A DNA stretch of 64,000 nucleotides. Source: Melanocharis versteri (lineage: Eukaryota; Chordata; Aves; Passeriformes; Melanocharitidae). Under the pieces are notes generated by a model. It saw nothing but the letters and a program-made list of their open reading frames with translations. It was not told the DNA's origin and made no database searches. The number at the start of each line of letters is the position of its first letter. Position 1 is the first letter of the stretch. A program made the position numbers and the translations under genes. Shown here in pieces: positions 1-10,630 of this stretch. The stretch covers positions 474,909-538,908 of the forward strand of contig VZTG01007438.1 of assembly GCA_013397845.1 (NCBI GenBank). The letters are read 5' to 3'.

Positions 1-54
1 AGTCATGTGAGTGCAAGTTAAAAATGTATCTAGAAGTAATTAAGAAGGACTCAC

Positions 55-175
55 CAAGTTCATTGAGACTCTGGGCAGCTTTTGTTATCTCTCTGCTTCC
101 TCCTTGCAGCTGTCCTTGAAGTCTCTTACTGAGATACAAGATGCGTATTATCCTCCGCAGCAAGTCACAGGCAGC
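55..175 (-). CDS. COG5: COG5 coding exon 6
   Basis: 121 bases, encoding AACDLLRRIIRILYLSKRLQ, then GQLQGGSREITKAAQSLNEL and the first base of the next codon. Acceptor TTTCCCTGCAG, donor GTGAGT. The next exon is outside the window. Confidence 0.95.
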
Positions 176-3100
176 CTGCAGGGAAATTGTGCCATTAGGG
201 GATATTATCAGTACATTACAATCACATAATACCAGTACTCAGATATGGAAACATCTTAAGCAAAAAAAGGAAATGTGAATGTGAATAAAAACAAGGAACT
301 TTAGAACACTGAAATCTCTTTTTTCCAAAAATTTTTAATATGATTCTATGTTATATAGACCAACACTTTCAAAAGCTGGCAATTACATTCATGGGGCTAC
401 TGAGATTATTCTGTCACTACCCACGCAAAAAACAAAGGAAACTCAGAATCCCATGACAGAAGCATGTTCTATTTCTAATTAGAAGTGAGCTTTATTTTAC
501 CATGTGCATCTCTCCTCAAAACTCATCCCCTCTTCAAGCTTTAGCAAAGTTAAGAAGTTGGTTTCGCCAATCAAATACTCATCCAAAATAAGCAAAATGG
601 CAGCACTTACCTCAGAAGACAATAAAACTTACAGACTAAATTGTTATTAAAGGTATTGACTCTTATGGTAGGCATATATGTAAAAATTAATTCTCAGCAA
701 AACTTTCAGAAGGCCAATTACCTTCATTCAGCCAACTGTTGGTTCACATTCTTTCATATGCTTATTATTATGTTACAGGGCATTCTTGGTTAAAAATTAG
801 GAATATGGACATATACATAAATCTTTAGGAAACATATTTGTGTATGATTTTGTTAGCACCAAATTAGAGTAACAGGCATTGCTGACATCTGAATCAAACA
901 CAATAGTTTCATAATTTTTTACTCAACTAACATCTTGAAATACATGCTACGGGAAGAGCAACATTCTGGAGCAGGTAACAACTAAACCAGAATTCAGAAA
1001 TGCAACTCAGATTTCAATACAGTCATAGGTACTGTCCAACATCTGCAATCAGATTAACAAGGGTTGCAAGTGAGAAATTTGGAGTAAGTATGACATAGTT
1101 GTTTGGAGTTATTTTCGCTGGTACTGAAGGCAAAGTCTCCTGAAGTATTAATCTTCTGGATATCAAAAATAATTTAAAAGTACTTTTAAAAATACCCAAA
1201 AGACTTAGAACCTCTTTTTCAGACTCAAGTTCATTTATTGAAAACTAACGTTGAAGTGCACATATGAAAACATATATAAGTGAATCATTTCAACCAATAG
1301 CAGACTGAACAACCTGGCAGTCTCTTCCCTATGCCAGCACAAACGAACAAATCCACCCATATTTATAGTTTAATTTTATTAAATATCTAGACAGAACAAA
1401 AAGGAAAAGTTAGAAAAAACCCCACTGAGGCAAATCAGGAAAAGCCCAATTACTCTCGCTGCTTTGGGCTCTCTATCACAGTCTGAAGTGCAAGTTTTCT
1501 AAGCATTCTGTGACAACTTAACCACATGATTTCTGTTACACTTAGTGAGAACTAAGAGGGGCTTATCCTGCTTTGAGAGATTAATGTATTAATTTTTATT
1601 AATTCATTTCTTTAATCAGAAAAATCTTGATCCACATATCACTTTCATATCTGTGAGCTAAATTTCTGCAAGATTAATCAAAAATAGCTTTTTATATAGT
1701 GCACTATGCTTCACCAAGTAAGAGGGCATAGTACTATTACTTTTCTTTCAAAATTAATTACTCTCTAATCCAATTGTGTACCTTCGGCTCATGTTTTTCC
1801 CCAGGAATTCAACTTCTGTTATTTTCGAACCATCTTTTACTTTACATGCTAAAAGAGTATTTCTTTTTGTTGAATTGTTGCTTATTATTTCCTGTCCCAA
1901 GCATGTATCTTTTAAAAGAGAGTAAGAGATGGGAAAAGTTACATTTAGATACAAGAACAAAAAAAAAAGTTCTAATTTCTGGCCCTGGGAATTGGTAGGA
2001 GGAAAAAAAATCCAAAGACACTGAAGATACACTCTAAATTTCATAGTGATTTCTACTGCATTCTACCCTCAACAAAGATTCTGTTTCACCCAAGTATCTT
2101 CATTTATGTGAGCTGTTCAACTTAATAAAACTCCCAGTCACTGTAAAAGAATGCTATATGTAAGGACTTGTAACAGAAATAAAGAACTGTATCTAATGGT
2201 GGAGCTGTTCACAGATGCCAGATCCTCTAACCTGACTACCTGCATAACAGAAATCTGAATTAATTCAGGAAACACTCCCTCCCTGAATTGATCAAGTATG
2301 CTTTTCTAAAGGAGATGCTTTCATCCAAGAAGGAACAAATTCTACTATTCAAGCAAGAATTAATTTGGAAAAGGCCAGTGGCCCCAGTTAGTCCAGGTTA
2401 TTTTAAGTAAAATTAAAAATGAACCCCATTTTTTTTGAGATTACATGTTAGTTATCTCCTGAAATTTAAAACAAAATATCAATAACAGAACAATAACAGA
2501 AATTATTACTACAATTTGAGCCATCGAAAAGCCTCTTACTTTTAATCTCAAATTAATTTTAAGAAGTTACTGAAAGAAGACTTAATTATAAAGCCAGTCA
2601 CTTAAAAATGTGCCCGCATGTAGCTCATATATGCAAGGTAACTGAATGTATATATTTTGTGCTTTATAAAGCCTGGAGAAAGAGGAGACAGTCCATTATC
2701 TCCACACTACATTTACTATTTATTTACAGTAGCGTCACAATGACATCTGCTACTGGTAAGTATTTAAAAGGAAGAACAGCTTCAAAATACAGAATTGTTG
2801 GGTTTTTTAAAATGGTTTGCCATTATGAAGTTTTTCATACACCAAGATACTGAAACTAAGAGACCTTGTAAAAACACTTAGTTAAACAAAGCTGCACAGA
2901 AAAGAACCCTCTGAAGGACAAACTCCCTGTCCACGCATTTCAGCTGTTAACTACTCCCACTCAGCTTGTGACTGACTATGGAAAGAGTCAGAAGAGGACA
3001 GAAGATTTAAAGCAGGAAGTGAGCTTTGAGTCTGCTGCTGCCTTGGGATGCCATGAAGCTCTAAGAGCAGAGCAAGACAAAACATGTACAAGCACATAGC

Positions 3101-6100
3101 AGAGATTTAGAATTCAGGACTAGATTTGAAGTTGAACAACAAATTTGCAGTGAGAACATTTATGAAAAAGCCAGGCTATATTAAAAACAATTAAGGATGG
3201 CAAAATCCAGCTTTATGCAAGTCAAATATTCCTTCAGTTAGTGAGCAATCCCATAGCAATCAATGCAGAGGTACTAAAATAACACCATCACAAGTACAAG
3301 AGGCACTGAAACATCGTGCTTTCCAGCAAAACATACCTGCCAACCCTACAGTTTGACAGAAGGCAACCTCTCTTACCAGTCATCTTTTCCTACCAATTGT
3401 AGATAAGCTGATAAAATTAGTAAGTTTGACAATGTCCCAAGCCACAAGTCTTGCATTTGGGAGCAATTCCATGTTGTAAGCCCTGCCATCGCCAGGAAGT
3501 GAACTGTTTGCCGTGCTGTGCCCTTCCTTCCTCAACAAGCGAGTCCCCCAGGTAAAGGACACCCTAGCAGTGCATTTTTAGGAGGCTGGCGAGTTGAGAT
3601 TTGACTCAACTCTCCACAAGTTCAGCTTCATTTATTAACTCAGATGTCCTGACCCTCAACTCATCCCAGCAACGTAGTGCAACATAAAGCACTCACAAAG
3701 TACCTGCCAACAGAAGAAGGGACAGCAGCTCTTGTGCTAAGGATAGACTCTCATTGGCAGAGAATCTGGAATCATCATTCCTCTTTCTACACTGATGCTA
3801 GAAGAGCAGCCTACCACGCTCCCACTTACTCTGCGCCTCTTTTTTCTGACTTACAGCAAAAGAAGTCAGATATTACGAATCCCTGGCACAGCCGGAATAA
3901 AGATGACCCTGCTTTCACACCACAGGAAAACCCGTGTAACTATGTAACAGCCAAGAGGAAGCATCCAAGAAACATTTCCTAAGTTCAGGGACTCATTCTT
4001 CTCAGATATCCTTCTGCAGTCTGACTTTGTGTAAGGGCAGGGTAGAAATGATCTTCATCTTTAGCCCCACATTCCCACAATCTTTTCTACATGCGCAACA
4101 CACATCAGAGAACAACAAAAAAATCTGCACCTAACCTGCCACATGGAAGTCATGGGACTTTTGGGCAGTGGCAAAAACAGTAACGGCTGGAGCTGAAAGC
4201 ATCTGGCCAAACTGGCTGCACAGAGTGTTAAGAGCTCCCTCCTGAACGTCACTGCTACTGAAAGTAACATAGAAGATAGAAGTTCAGCCAAGAGCCAGTG
4301 CAGCTGCTCCACCAGTCCCCAGACTAGAAACTGCATGAGTCTGCAGCTTCATCTACTCTACAACAGCAGTCACTTGCAGATGGCAATCTGCTTGAGAGTA
4401 TATCCACAGCTCAAAATCCAGGTAAACTTGCAAAGACAAACAGTTCAAACAATAACTCATTAAATACTTGTGGGGTTGGAGCTGTGGTGCATTTCAAACC
4501 ATAAACTTAATAGAATGCAGATACATGACTCCTGAAGATCTATGGAATAGTTTTCAACTACTATAAAATTATCAGTGGAAGTGTTTGACACTTATCTCAC
4601 CATCATTGTGATAAGCTCTCTCCCACTGCTATCCTCTAACAGATATCTGCATTCTTCTATAGACTCCACTTATATTTGAAAGGCGGGGACAACTATATAC
4701 CTGGGCTTACAAAACTCCACAACCACAAATGGCTCCTTAAGTTGCATCTTAACTTTTGAAGAAATTCGAAAGAACTTTGAAAGAATTAATTCCCAAGCTC
4801 TTTACTAAATTGCAGCAAAGTCTGCATTAACTTAGGGGTGAAAAGCGTCTTCTACACAACAGCACCATAACATTAAATACCAAAATAACACAAACAGTTA
4901 CGAGAATTTAATTAATCTGTACTCAGATAACCCTTCCCTCTTTCCCGCCATCTCTACAAAAACTCAATTAGCTAGGGCAAAGGTCAATTTCCTACTTTGC
5001 AATTTCCTACTTTCCTACTAAGCACTTCTCAGTAGCTCTTGAAGAGATACAAATACTGATTTTCAGAAAAATACTGACAATTAACTACAGGCTACTGGAG
5101 CAGAAAAATTGCACCCATGTCTGACAATTGTGAAATAACACATATCCAGAAAGGATTTTTTAAAATACGTTTTTCATGCAACTTACTTGAAGTTTTGCTA
5201 GCTGAGCTGTGCGAGAGACTATTTTGTTGTAGGGGTCAACAATTTTGACTTTAATTCTAAAAATAAGAAAAAAATTTATTTATAGCAGCGTTAATAAATA
5301 GCATTATAGAACATAAGAATTTATACTTTCTAATTGCATAATGAATGTCATACCTATCAACAGTGCTTTGTAGAGCACCAATTCTAGTTTGCATCATTTG
5401 GAGGACACCTGCAAAATAAAGCAGACTTTTTACACAGAACACTCATCAATTATAGAAGGAGTTTTTCTTCAAATCATAGTAACTACTGCAGACTACTTTA
5501 GCATAAACCAGTTTCCCACTTTATAACAAAGCATCAGAGAGACCAAAATTAATAAGGATGTCGGAAAATAAACTGAGCAGGTAATAGGTCACTTACTGAA
5601 TATTATGGAAAATGTATTGGTAGAGGACATAAACCCACAGAAGAAACAATACTCCAAAATCCATCATTCCTGAAGTTTCAAATTTATTTAGAAGATGTTT
5701 TCAATTTATTTAGAGGATGCTACTTTCTAAGAGAATGATGATCAAGACTGCAGTTCAAATTATATAACCTGGTATAAACACCTGAATGTGATATACAAAA
5801 TGGCACAACCTATTTAACACAGTGACTAGACAGTTCAGAGAAACTAAAGGAAAAGAGGACTGAGAAGATAAACAATTCTATTCCAAGGTTTTCTTCCTGG
5901 GCATAAGTATCCTTAGCAAAAAGTAAGGTATCAATGTCATTGTAAGATCATCTAATTTAGATTACAAACAGAGCAAACTACCCTAATCATGTTTGTTCCA
6001 CATTAGTTTGGCAAAGCAGCACAAGGAAAGCCGACAAGCATGCCTGCTCTTTTCTTGGTAAATTGCAAACAAAGTAGTAGGGGACAGGAGGCATTTTTGC

Positions 6101-9100
6101 AATACAGAATTAGCCTGCTGAGAATTTAATTAAGTTAGACAAACCCAGGCCTACGAAATCATTTTTGTTCCAGTTACTGTTAGCGTTCTAAAACATACTA
6201 CATTTTTATAAAGCCCTGTTTACAAGCATGCCATCATTAAATTAGATAAAACTGCAGCATGATACAGTAAGATTGAAGACAAACAAAACTACTGCTAATA
6301 GTTATATTCAGTTTGTCCTGTACTGTGACCATATCTCACTTGTTTTGTATAAATATGTAAATTCCCATCTTATCCATATTTCAGAACTATTAAGTTAGCT
6401 TAGTGACAGGCTCATGGGTTCTCTGTTATTTATACATGGTATGGCAGGCAACAGATCACGAGGATGAAGATACGGGATGCAGTGAAAAGCTAGCAAAATA
6501 GGCTGCATTGTCTACTCTACATTGCAATAATGGGAGAGGGCCAGTGGCACAACATTGCTGCATCTATGGCTGTAATATTGCTATTAAGCATACAACAGCC
6601 CTCCTCCCAGAGGACAGAATAAAGACAGGTGAAAAGGCACTCTACTACCTACTTCCACCTGCTGTGGAAGATACAGGACGACACAATTTAGCCTATCTTA
6701 AAATAACAGGTAGCTCAACTTATCTACTGAACTACCTATAGACAGAAAAGAATATGTAGACCAGAGCTGTGTACCATTAAAAAAAGTGAACAAGCCTAAA
6801 AAAGAAAGGACTCTACAAGCCGGGTGTACCAATTTGAAGTATTTAAAGAGATTCACTTTCACACATCCAAATGACTATGCATGCTGTGAATTAGCTCCAT
6901 AATCTCCACTTGCTAACTTTCCTGATAAATATACCAAGAGCTGTGCATTTCTAACTTCACGATTATAAAAAAATCTATTTATCTTTTATTTTTCTTATGA
7001 ATCTTGACTCAGTGTTTCCTTTAAGAGCATAACCCTAAGTAAATGGAAAAATTTCAACGAATTTGAGGTGAATTGAATTTTATTTTTACTTTGCAGTATT
7101 GGCTGTAAAACATGCATTATTTACCACACCTGCCTTGTAGAAATGTCTCCTAACTGAGTAGCTGTTTTGAAGCACACCATTCTTTCCTCAGAGCAATTTT
7201 AGGAAGGAATGCCTTCAGAAACAACCATAATTTCAGAAAACAGAATTTCACTGAGCACAAATTGCTGAAGATTGTTACTGGGAGGTATTTATCAGTCACA
7301 AGATTGACTACAGATTCCTGTCTGCTTCTTATTTGGAGAATGAACATATATTTCAGTCTTTTATGTTTGATTCTCCAACTGTTAAAAACGTTATTCGGGA
7401 GCTACCATCGCTAGATTAAATAGCCATTTCTTTAATTTTACAGCTATAGGCAATTACTGACACAAAATAGTGTATTATCCAAGCAGTTCCAAAGACTAAG
7501 GATATACTGTAACTATCAGTAACCAGAAACTCTGGTTATGCCAAAATCTGAAAGCAGAAAAAGGAACGAAGATAAATTACTTAGCAAGTTACAAAGGGGA
7601 AAAGGGGACATGCTATAGACATTCTAGCATGTTACAGAAGCAAGTATCTGCCTGCACAAAAAAAACCCCACAAAACCAAACCAAACCATATGATGTTCTC
7701 AGCAAAGTGACAAAGAGCAGAATGGCAGGTTTAACGAGGTCCTGGCACGAGAACAATATTCTATCTGCAACCATTTCCTATACAGATTCAATGTGCATAA
7801 GTAAGGCCTTTGAAAATCAGCAGTTTATGTTAAAATCCACATCTCAAACAGTGGAATAAAACAAAGGTATGTACTTAACTTAGCAGCCCTTTACTAGGAA
7901 AAAATATCTCAACATGGTTTAGATTATGTGTTATAGCCTCTTTGGTTAAGATGTGCAAACTATGCAACACATGCATATGCAACACACAATTGGTGCTTAT
8001 GGCAACAGATACCTGCCAATGCATTTTCCTATGAAGCAGCTACTCCAGAGAAGTAGCAGCAAAATCTTCTCCCTGGAGCTCCATCTACTGACATTAAAAA
8101 AAAAAAAAAAAAAAGCTGCCACGTGTTACTCCTCAGAAATCAGATCTGGAGCTTTAACATAAGGGGCCAAAATTGGCAGTGAATGATGTTCCCTGCACAG
8201 ACTCTAAAAGTGCTTCCTCCACTGTAAGAATAGCCAGCATAATACAACAATATTTACCTTCCAGGGATTCAATTCCAGTTGCTTGGGCCAACAGATCTTC
8301 ATGTCTTGCAACAACCTTAAAAACACAATATAGAAATCAATGGAGAAAAATGGGGACATGAGCCTAAAAGAATTATTAAATGTATCACCATCATTCCAAC
8401 ATTAGGCATTTAAGTATCAACATCCCTACATTAGTCAGATACAGGAAAAAGCAGGTACATCTTCCAGGAGAAAGGGTTTTCAGAACACAAGGTGTTTTAA
8501 TTCACAAAAGCAGCAAGCTGAGAATGAGAAGAGGGTCAGTAACTGCAGCAGAGCTGATATCTTAATTAAAGCCAGCAGAGCAATCACATTTCAACACACC
8601 TTCATATTTAATAATAATTGTAAATGTGAACTTACTAATCACACCATAATAATGTATATTCATTTTTCTTTTTCTATTTATGACATTTATAAACTAGTTC
8701 CCAAAGAACTTACCAACTGGGGCAGGGGGAGGGAGGAAGCAGGTTCTGGAACCACAAACTTAGCAAGTGTTCTCATTGCAACATCTACTGTGGATTTATG
8801 GTTTCTGCATAGAAAAAGTCTTCTACTGTCTAAACTCAAAAGCCTTTCTGAAGGTGCAGAGGTGTGTTAAGACAGGTTATATTTGCCTAGCTAAAGGTAA
8901 GTCTTAGGGCTTATGCTACTCTTCAGCACAGGATGTAAGGGTGCAAGTTCTGCCTATCTTCTCACAGTGCCATCCTGAAACACGGCCTCAAGTGTTCATG
9001 ATAGTTGACACAATCACTTGAAAAGTGTCTTCCTTCTTACAAGGAAGAGTAAACCAGCATACAGTATCAGACACTGAATGAAAGAACAGAAATTGAATCA

Positions 9101-9437
9101 GTACATGGCTTCTTGGTAGGAATATTGAGTGTGGGCTTAACTGAGCTGCCAAACTCACCACCAGCTTAGGTGCAAATTTTACCTTTACTAACTGCTTGCT
9201 GAGGACATTGGGCAATTTCACAAGCTACAAGCTCGTAAGATTACTAAGTTTTTGACTAGTTTATACCACCAGAGTAACAAGTATGCTTGAAACTTACTTG
9301 TAAATGCAGCTCTTTATCCAACTGACTAATACCTTGAGCAAGTTTTGCCAGTTGCTCAGCTATCACAGCCTGGTGGATGGACTGGGAAGTGTAAGCTTTC
9401 ACATCAAAGTCTTCTCTGAAGAAGTCAGCATAACATT
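55..9437 (-). CDS. COG5: COG5, conserved oligomeric Golgi complex subunit 5 (5' part, partial, spliced)
   Basis: COG5 is a lobe B subunit of the conserved oligomeric Golgi (COG) complex, the cytosolic tether that captures retrograde vesicles within the Golgi and keeps glycosylation enzymes in place. Five coding exons are visible on the minus strand, in transcript order 9298-9437, 8258-8315, 5354-5408, 5187-5256 and 55-175. All have GT-AG borders and compatible phases, giving about 148 codons. The joined reading contains YTSQSIHQAVIAEQLAKLAQ, ARHEDLLAQATGIESLEG, QMMQTRIGAL and LLRRIIRILYLSKRLQGQLQ, which I recognise from the N-terminal region of vertebrate COG5; it is helical and coiled-coil-like. 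The first coding exon is absent and probably lies in or near the assembly gap at 10110-10222. The 3' exons lie left of the window. Transcription starts head to head with DUS4L. Identity is very secure from the peptide and from synteny. Confidence 0.96.
176..5186 (-). other. COG5: COG5 intron 5, no recognised content
   Basis: About 5 kb of A/T-rich intron. The small open frames here show no codon bias or family resemblance, and I see no repeat family I can name. Confidence 0.6.
5187..5256 (-). CDS. COG5: COG5 coding exon 5
   Basis: 70 bases, encoding IKVKIVDPYNKIVSRTAQLA and KLQ. Acceptor CTTATTTTTAG, donor GTAAGT. Only 97 bases of intron separate it from exon 4. Confidence 0.95.
5354..5408 (-). 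CDS. COG5: COG5 coding exon 4
   Basis: 55 bases, encoding VLQMMQTRIGALQSTVD and part of Arg. Acceptor ATTTTGCAG, donor GTATGA, which is a slightly weak but canonical GT donor. Confidence 0.94.
5409..8257 (-). other. COG5: COG5 intron 3, A-rich tract only
   Basis: About 2.8 kb of A/T-rich intron. It contains a 19-base A run at 8096-8114 and an A/C-rich stretch near 7658-7690. Nothing else is recognised. Confidence 0.6.
8096..8114. repeat. poly(A) tract, 19 bases
   Basis: Uninterrupted A run in COG5 intron 3. It could be the tail of a very old retroposed sequence, but the DNA upstream matches nothing I know. Confidence 0.8.
8258..8315 (-). CDS. COG5: COG5 coding exon 3
   Basis: 58 bases, encoding VVARHEDLLAQATGIESLE and the first base of a Gly codon. 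Acceptor TTTTTAAG, donor GTAAAT. The phase joins exactly to the flanking exons. Confidence 0.95.
8316..9297 (-). other. COG5: COG5 intron 2, no recognised content
   Basis: About 1 kb of intron; I see no repeat, RNA gene or additional exon. Confidence 0.55.
9298..9437 (-). CDS. COG5: COG5 coding exon 2
   Basis: 140 bases; acceptor TTTTTCAG on the minus strand, donor GTAAGT. It encodes CYADFFREDFDV, then the near-invariant YTSQSIHQAVIAEQLAKLAQ and GISQLDKELHLQ. The exon opens two bases into a codon, so an upstream coding exon must exist. Confidence 0.95.
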
Positions 9438-10109
9438 CTGAAAAAGGATTTAGATTTTACATTCATGCTTCAGAGGAATTAAATAATATTTATAGCTCTA
9501 CAGTGTACAGTTCTCTGACCTTCAATTTCTTCAACGTGAAAGTGAATGTTCTCTACGTCACATAATACAAACGTCAGAAGAGACCACAATAACGAGAAAC
9601 AGGTTTGGAACTGATAACTGGGGTTCGTGTTCGTTTTGGGATTTTTTTTTCAAACGGTGATAAAGACTCATGTGTCTTTACTCCCCACAACCTTCTCTTG
9701 AACAGAACACACTAAAAACTTTTCAGACTTTACAGTGTAACCAGGGTGAAGCTGTTCAGCCTGTACCCGTAACTACACACACCAGTCAGCTGCAGATCAC
9801 TGACAAGTGGCACGAGGCACAACTTCATGAAATCGTACCGGATTTCGACAACGGTGTGAGTTTATAAAACAATTATGAAATGATACTTCAATGACGACTC
9901 TGGATCAAGCAGGACCACAGTACCCAGAGAGCTACTCCTAATTCAATCGAGCACCTTCGCCTCTCCTTCCAGTGCAAAGCGTCTTTGGGAGCAAGCGAGC
10001 CCGGGCACACTCCATCCCGCACCGCCGCAGCCCTCGGCCGGCGGTCCCTCCCCGCGCCGGGTACTCGCTCCTCCGCCCACACTTCCCGAGACTCGGCGGC
10101 GCGGGGCTC

Positions 10110-10222
10110 NNNNNNNNNNNNNNNNNNNNNNNNNNNNNNNNNNNNNNNNNNNNNNNNNNNNNNNNNNNNNNNNNNNNNNNNNNNNNNNNNNNNNNNNNNN
10201 NNNNNNNNNNNNNNNNNNNNNN
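10110..10222. other. assembly gap (113 N)
   Basis: A run of 113 unknown bases in the densest part of the COG5/DUS4L CpG island, with the right edge inside a minisatellite. It probably hides the first coding exon of COG5, since no convincing donor or COG5-like N-terminus is visible on either side. Confidence 0.97.
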
Positions 10223-10358
10223 GCCGTGCCGGGAGGGATGGGCCGTGCCGGGATGAGCCGTGCTGGGAGGGATGGGCCGTGCCGGAGAGAGCCGTGCCGG
10301 GGGAAACCGTGCCGGGATGGGCCGTGCCGGGGGGAACCGTGCCGGGATGAGCCGTGCC
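10223..10358. repeat. GC-rich minisatellite, unit GCCGTGCCGGG plus 3-8 bases
   Basis: About nine imperfect tandem units of 14-19 bases, each beginning (G)CCGTGCCGGG or a close variant and ending in variants such as ATGA, AGGGATGG or GGAA. The array touches the assembly gap, so its left end and copy number are unknown. It lies in the COG5/DUS4L promoter region, just upstream of the DUS4L transcript. Confidence 0.9.
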
Positions 10359-10495
10359 CCGCACCCTGCGGGGGAGCGGCTTCTGGCCGGACGCTTCACC
10401 GGAGCGCAAGTGCTGCGTAAACTCTGGTGCTCTGCAGCATGGCCTGTGAGAAGCGGCTGAATGACGAAGGTTTCAAACGTTGTTTGTTTTTCCAG

Positions 10496-10546
10496 ATGCT
10501 GAAAGGACTGTTAATTATACATGACTGGTGGCATCAGAGAAACTAA
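10496..10546 (+). other. upstream ORF overlapping the DUS4L start
   Basis: If 10496 is the exon edge (acceptor TTTTTCCAG), the exon opens directly with an ATG that reads 16 codons to TAA at 10544-10546. This frame is out of phase with the DUS4L start at 10521 and overlaps it. It could lower initiation at the main ATG, whose own context is weak (T at -3, A at +4). Translation is not shown. Confidence 0.5.
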
Positions 10547-10630
10547 AGAATGCCAACTAAAAGATCCTATGGATTTGTTTCATTCTGGGCAAGTTGTAAA
10601 AATATGTGCTCCTATGGTCCGCTATTCAAA
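10521..10630 (+). CDS. DUS4L: DUS4L coding exon 1
   Basis: The exon runs from an acceptor at 10494-10495 (exon from 10496), with the ATG at 10521. It encodes MTGGIRETKECQLKDP, then MDLFHSGQVVKICAPMVRYS. Donor GTAAGT. An upstream non-coding exon is implied by the acceptor but not located. Confidence 0.94.

Larger units (their letters stand above)
9960..10460. promoter_or_regulatory. CpG-rich bidirectional promoter region, COG5 / DUS4L
   Basis: The G+C and CpG content rises sharply against A/T-rich surroundings, between COG5 coding exon 2 (minus strand, ending at 9437) and the first coding exon of DUS4L (plus strand, from 10496). This is the arrangement of a shared housekeeping-type promoter without a TATA box. 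The island includes the 113-base gap at 10110-10222 and a minisatellite at 10223-10358. Long open frames on both strands here follow from stop-poor GC-rich sequence. The transcription starts cannot be placed. Confidence 0.75.

Noticed and set aside
9888..10409. 173- and 153-codon minus-strand open frames with PGTAHPGTV-like repeats
   Set aside because: They translate the promoter minisatellite and cross the N gap. No COG5 N-terminus can be recognised, although one frame has a short AAAVRDG stretch vaguely like the human exon 1 end; without a donor there I do not accept it.
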